Assembly: GCA_002340925.1 (NCBI GenBank)
Contig: DDMR01000011.1
Coordinates: 15,118-33,259, forward strand
Direction of reading: 5' to 3'
Source: Actinobacteria bacterium UBA2541
GTDB taxonomy: Bacteria > Actinomycetota > Actinomycetes > Nanopelagicales > Nanopelagicaceae
DNA length: 18,142 bases
The notes below the pieces were generated by a model, which searched no databases, was not told the origin of the DNA, and saw only the letters and a list, made by a program, of their open reading frames with translations. The stretch's first letter is position 1, and every line of letters starts with the position of its first letter. Positions 15,390 to 18,142 of the stretch are shown one piece after another. The position numbers and the translations under genes were made by a program.

Positions 15390-16234
15390 AGCTCTATCGC
15401 CCGGTTTGGGTCAGTAATCCACTCGCTCCATGAACCTATATACATCTTGCAGTCGTCAAAGCCGGCGCTCTTCATCGCCAATACATTTTGGGCGGCGGTG
15501 ATACCCGATCCGCAGTAAAAAATCGTATTTGAAGGGGATACCTCTCCAAGTAAATTAGCGTAATGCTCCTTCAGTTCTTCCTGTGGCCGAAAGCGTGAAT
15601 CCTTAGTTAGTGTTTCTGCACGGTCTGCCAATCCAGCTCCTGCAATATGCCCACGCACTGGATCGTAATATTTTCCACCACCGTGATAGCCCTCAGCGCC
15701 ACGTGAATCAAATACACGGTGATTTGGATCATTTCGAACTGCATCTACTTCTTCAACTGAGGCAAATAACTCTTCGCGAATTTTTGGCTTGAAACTGGTG
15801 GGAGTCATCGAACGTACTTCTTGGTTGACTTCACGTCCTTCACGTAGCCAAATTTTTAATCCGCCATCCAGAACTGCCACCTGATCATGTCCCATCCAGC
15901 GGAACATAAGCCAGAGTCGAGATGCCGCCATAAGACCAGATTCTGCATCATAACAAATAACTTGTGTTTCAGGTGTTATTCCCCATTTGGAGAGCTGTTT
16001 TGCAAAATCTTCCGCCTTCGGAAATGGTCGTCTTCCAGTCTTTCCGAGAATGATCTCGCCAGATAAGTGTTCCGAGACATCGGCATGAATTGCACCGGGA
16101 ATATGTGACTCTCCATAAACATTCTTACCCCAAAATTCATCATCCAAAGTAAACCGTACATCAAAAATTACAAAAACTGGATTCATTAAATTACGCGCAA
16201 GGTCTTCTGTTGAAATAAGCGTCGTATATGTCAT
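15386..16234 (-). CDS. two-domain sulfurtransferase (rhodanese / 3-mercaptopyruvate sulfurtransferase type)
   Basis: 282 residues from the ATG at 16234; a GTG one codon earlier is also in frame. Two rhodanese domains are visible. The N-terminal one has FVIFDVRF, GESHIPGAIHADV and VICYDAESG and lacks the active loop. The C-terminal one has HRVFDSRGAEGYHG, GHIAGA and the active loop CGSGITA with catalytic Cys241, the SseA-like pattern. Such enzymes move sulfane sulfur from thiosulfate or 3-mercaptopyruvate to cyanide or thiols. It is the first gene of the operon and overlaps the dehydrogenase gene by GTGA. Its link to sugar oxidation is not obvious; it may be a housekeeping gene whose promoter the sugar genes now use. 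The promoter area is the 47-nt gap shared with ilvD. Confidence 0.88.
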   Translation of the reverse strand: MTYTTLISTEDLARNLMNPVFVIFDVRFTLDDEFWGKNVYGESHIPGAIHADVSEHLSGEIILGKTGRRPFPKAEDFAKQLSKWGITPETQVICYDAESGLMAASRLWLMFRWMGHDQVAVLDGGLKIWLREGREVNQEVRSMTPTSFKPKIREELFASVEEVDAVRNDPNHRVFDSRGAEGYHGGGKYYDPVRGHIAGAGLADRAETLTKDSRFRPQEELKEHYANLLGEVSPSNTIFYCGSGITAAQNVLAMKSAGFDDCKMYIGSWSEWITDPNRAIEL

Positions 16235-16246
16235 CACATCTCACTC

Positions 16247-16281
16247 TTCACAAGGCGATCGGGTGGAGTTAGAGTACTACA
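16247..16281 (+). promoter_or_regulatory. predicted leaderless promoter of ilvD, overlapping a reverse -10
   Basis: TTCACA (16247-16252, five of six to TTGACA), a 17-nt spacer and TAGAGT (16270-16275) end 6 nt before the GTG at 16282, so the transcript would start at the start codon. On the other strand TACTCT (16271-16276) is also a TANNNT -10, facing the sulfurtransferase gene, so the two divergent -10 boxes nearly coincide. No reverse -35 is evident. Confidence 0.55.
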
Positions 16282-17967
16282 GTGAGTATGACACCGCGTA
16301 GTTCGCTAGTAACACAAGGGCGGGACCGAAGCCCCAACCGGGCAATGCTACGTGCTTTAGGAATGCAAGGTGATGACTTCACTAAGCCGCAAATTGGAAT
16401 TGCTTCTTCGTACAACACCATTACGCCTTGCAATATGTCGCTGAGAACGGTTGCAGAAAACGTTGCATCAGGTGTTAGAGCCAATGGCGGTTTCCCGATG
16501 GAATTCGGCACTATTACGGTCTCTGATGTAATCTCTATGGGACATGAGGGAATGCATTTCTCACTCGTAAGTCGAGAAGTGATTGCAGATTCAGTTGAAA
16601 CAGTCATGCAAGCAGAGCGCCTAGATGCAATGGTTACCTTAGCTGGCTGCGACAAGAGCATCCCTGCTATGTTGATGGCTGCAGCGCGAATCGATGTTCC
16701 TAGCGTTTTAATGTATGCCGGTTCACTTCTTCCAGGGAAAACAAAACTTGAAGATGGAACTGAAATCAAAGTCAATATCGTGACATCCTTTGAAGCGGTT
16801 GGTGCCAACGCTCGTGGGCTGATATCAGATGAAGATTTGGACAGGATTGAAAAAGCGGCTTGTCCGAGCGCTGGAACTTGCGGCGGTATGTACACCGCAA
16901 ACACTATGGCCAGCGCCTCTGAAGCCATGGGGATGTCACTTCCAGGCTCATCCTCACCCTCAGCCGTTGATCCGCGGCGAATACCTCTTGCTGAGTTAGC
17001 TGGCGCAACAATAATCAATCTGTTGAAAAACGGGATTACCACAAGTGACATCATCACCAAAAAATCTTTGGAAAATGCCATCACAGTTGTCATGGCTCTT
17101 GGTGGCTCTACGAATGCAGTACTCCACTTGCCTGCCATAGCACATGAGCTTGGAATCGATTTAACTTTAGAAGATTTCAAGCGTATAGGCGCGCAAGTTC
17201 CCTTATTGGCAGATTTAAAGCCTTTTGGTGAATATGTAATGTTCGATATGGACAAAGTTGGTGGCGTTCCAGTTGTCATGAAGATCTTGTTAGATGAGGG
17301 ATTACTTCATGGTGATTGCATGACAGTTACGGGCAAAACGGTTGCTGAAAATTTACAAGATATTGCGCCTCCTGCAGCCGATGGAAATGTAATCTATCCC
17401 GCCGATAAGCCTTTTGGTAAAAATGGTGGCATAACAATTCTTAGGGGATCTCTGGCTCCAGAAGGAGCGGTTGTTAAAAATGCAGGTGTTGATGTAGAAA
17501 TTTTTCAGGGCGCAGCGCGACTATTTAATCGCGAAGAAGCCGCCATGGAAGCTCTCTCCAATGGGACTATTCAAAAGGGTGATGTTGTTGTTATTGCATA
17601 TGAAGGTCCAAAGGGTGGACCCGGAATGCGCGAGATGTTAATGATTACCTCCGCGATTAAAGGTGCTGGTTTAGGAAAAGATGTTCTATTAATTACTGAT
17701 GGTAGATTCTCTGGAGGCACAACCGGATTGTGTGTGGGACATATTTCTCCTGAAGCCACCGATGGTGGTCCCATTGGTTTAATCAAGGATGGAGACCAGA
17801 TACGTATAGATATTCCAGCTGGCAAATTAGATTTATTGGTTACTGAAAGTGAATTAGCAATGCGCAAAAAAGATTTTGTAAGTCTTCCACCGCGTTATAC
17901 AAAAGGCGTACTCGCTAAATATGCAAAACTAGTTGGGTCTGCTACATATGGGGCAGTCTGTTCTTAA
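16282..17967 (+). CDS. ilvD: dihydroxy-acid dehydratase
   Basis: 561 residues, normal for actinobacterial IlvD. It dehydrates 2,3-dihydroxy-isovalerate and 2,3-dihydroxy-3-methylvalerate to the 2-keto acids in valine and isoleucine synthesis, using an Fe-S cluster. Cluster cysteines are seen in ITPCNMS (C50), AGCDKS (C123) and [12 protein letters not shown] (C200). Also present are [19 protein letters not shown] and the C-terminal [19 protein letters not shown]. The GTG at 16282 is chosen because a -10 box ends 6 nt before it; the ATG at 16288 is the alternative. The IlvD/Edd family also includes sugar-acid dehydratases, and the neighbouring aldose-oxidation operon makes that worth a thought, but the sequence reads as true IlvD. 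Confidence 0.93.
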   Translation: MSMTPRSSLVTQGRDRSPNRAMLRALGMQGDDFTKPQIGIASSYNTITPCNMSLRTVAENVASGVRANGGFPMEFGTITVSDVISMGHEGMHFSLVSREVIADSVETVMQAERLDAMVTLAGCDKSIPAMLMAAARIDVPSVLMYAGSLLPGKTKLEDGTEIKVNIVTSFEAVGANARGLISDEDLDRIEKAACPSAGTCGGMYTANTMASASEAMGMSLPGSSSPSAVDPRRIPLAELAGATIINLLKNGITTSDIITKKSLENAITVVMALGGSTNAVLHLPAIAHELGIDLTLEDFKRIGAQVPLLADLKPFGEYVMFDMDKVGGVPVVMKILLDEGLLHGDCMTVTGKTVAENLQDIAPPAADGNVIYPADKPFGKNGGITILRGSLAPEGAVVKNAGVDVEIFQGAARLFNREEAAMEALSNGTIQKGDVVVIAYEGPKGGPGMREMLMITSAIKGAGLGKDVLLITDGRFSGGTTGLCVGHISPEATDGGPIGLIKDGDQIRIDIPAGKLDLLVTESELAMRKKDFVSLPPRYTKGVLAKYAKLVGSATYGAVCS

Positions 17968-17993
17968 TTAATTCTGCTGACTTCGCACGCGGT

Positions 17994-18024
17994 TTTGAAC
18001 CTTCGAAGGTATGGGGGGTTACAG
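17994..18024 (-). pseudogene. tRNA-Tyr fragment (T loop to anticodon arm)
   Basis: TTTGAACCTTCGAAGG (17994-18009) repeats exactly the T-loop/T-stem/variable-arm bases at 18072-18087 of the neighbouring tRNA-Tyr, 78 nt away and in the same orientation. A G-run and TTACAG follow, matching the start of the anticodon loop, with altered bases between. There is no acceptor or D arm. It lies just past the 3' end of the tRNA, where attachment-site debris is expected. Confidence 0.6.
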
Positions 18025-18054
18025 ATCTGGGGCATTTGCAGAATATGAACCAGA

Positions 18055-18139
18055 TGGTGGCGGGTGAAGGATTTGAACCTTCGAAGGCAGAGCCGGGGGA
18101 TTTACAGTCCCCTCCCATTGGCCGCTCGGGCAACCCGCC
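18055..18139 (-). tRNA. tRNA-Tyr(GUA)
   Basis: 85 nt including an encoded CCA (18055-18057). The acceptor GGCGGGT/ACCCGCC is fully paired, the anticodon stem GGGGA/TCCCC encloses loop CTGTAAA with anticodon GTA, and the T arm is GAAGG-TTCAAAT-CCTTC. The long variable arm (about 13 nt, 18083-18095 region) is the class II form expected of bacterial tRNA-Tyr. The D-arm side reads GCCCGAGCGGCCAATGGGA. It is transcribed toward ilvD. Confidence 0.96.
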
Positions 18140-18142
18140 AGG

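Noticed and set aside
16269-17279. A 336-codon open frame on the minus strand opposite ilvD
   Set aside because: It lies antisense to a clear IlvD, has no ribosome site, and its serine/proline-rich translation is typical of a reversed coding strand.
17942-18133. A 63-codon minus-strand open frame at the right end
   Set aside because: It is the tRNA-Tyr and its relic read as protein.
1-18142. CRISPR arrays, insertion sequences, phage genes, toxin-antitoxin pairs
   Set aside because: No regularly spaced repeats, transposase, integrase or toxin-like genes were found on either strand.

Overview
The window is AT-leaning, tightly packed bacterial DNA. It looks like a small-genome freshwater actinobacterium of the Nanopelagicales (acI, 'Candidatus Planktophila'-like) type. 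The basis is the actinobacterial look of the IlvD protein, short or overlapping gene junctions, and first genes of transcription units that seem to be leaderless. This taxonomic guess comes from protein style only and was not searched. Almost everything here concerns uptake and breakdown of unusual sugars.

Left block (1-8968, minus strand): one operon of eight genes, read right to left. It encodes an MtnA-type aldose-1-phosphate isomerase, a fused class II aldolase/short-chain dehydrogenase, a ribose-type ABC importer (binding protein, double ATPase, permease), an MtnK-type APH-fold sugar kinase, a small NTF2-like protein and the N-terminal subunit of a transketolase that runs off the window edge. 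The divergent GntR/HutC regulator gene (plus strand) shares a promoter region with it, which holds a perfect inverted repeat. The inferred route is import of a 5-modified ribose (5-deoxyribose or 5-methylthioribose are the best guesses), 1-phosphorylation, isomerisation to the ketose 1-phosphate, cleavage to DHAP plus a short aldehyde, and aldehyde oxidation or reduction by the fused SDR. No other methionine-salvage genes and no rhamnose isomerase or kinase are present.

Middle (9718-11816): a lone MFS transporter facing gntR, then a PsiE-family four-helix membrane protein. After it comes a decayed tRNA-Tyr-like sequence.

Right block (11815-16234, minus strand): a four-gene operon encoding a two-domain sulfurtransferase, a Gfo/Idh/MocA dehydrogenase resembling D-apiose dehydrogenase (ApsD), a protein resembling D-apionate lactonase (ApnL) and a KduD/gluconate-5-dehydrogenase-like SDR. 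It reads as an oxidative pathway for D-apiose, the branched sugar of plant cell walls, or for a similar aldose. The usual downstream apionate enzymes are not here, and the SDR may supply the next oxidation.

Right end: ilvD (dihydroxy-acid dehydratase, plus strand) diverges from the sulfurtransferase, and an intact tRNA-Tyr(GUA) with encoded CCA closes the window. A partial tRNA-Tyr fragment lies just beyond the tRNA 3' end and the decayed full-length copy lies 6.3 kb away in the same orientation, so the right-hand catabolic block may have arrived as a tRNA-associated island.
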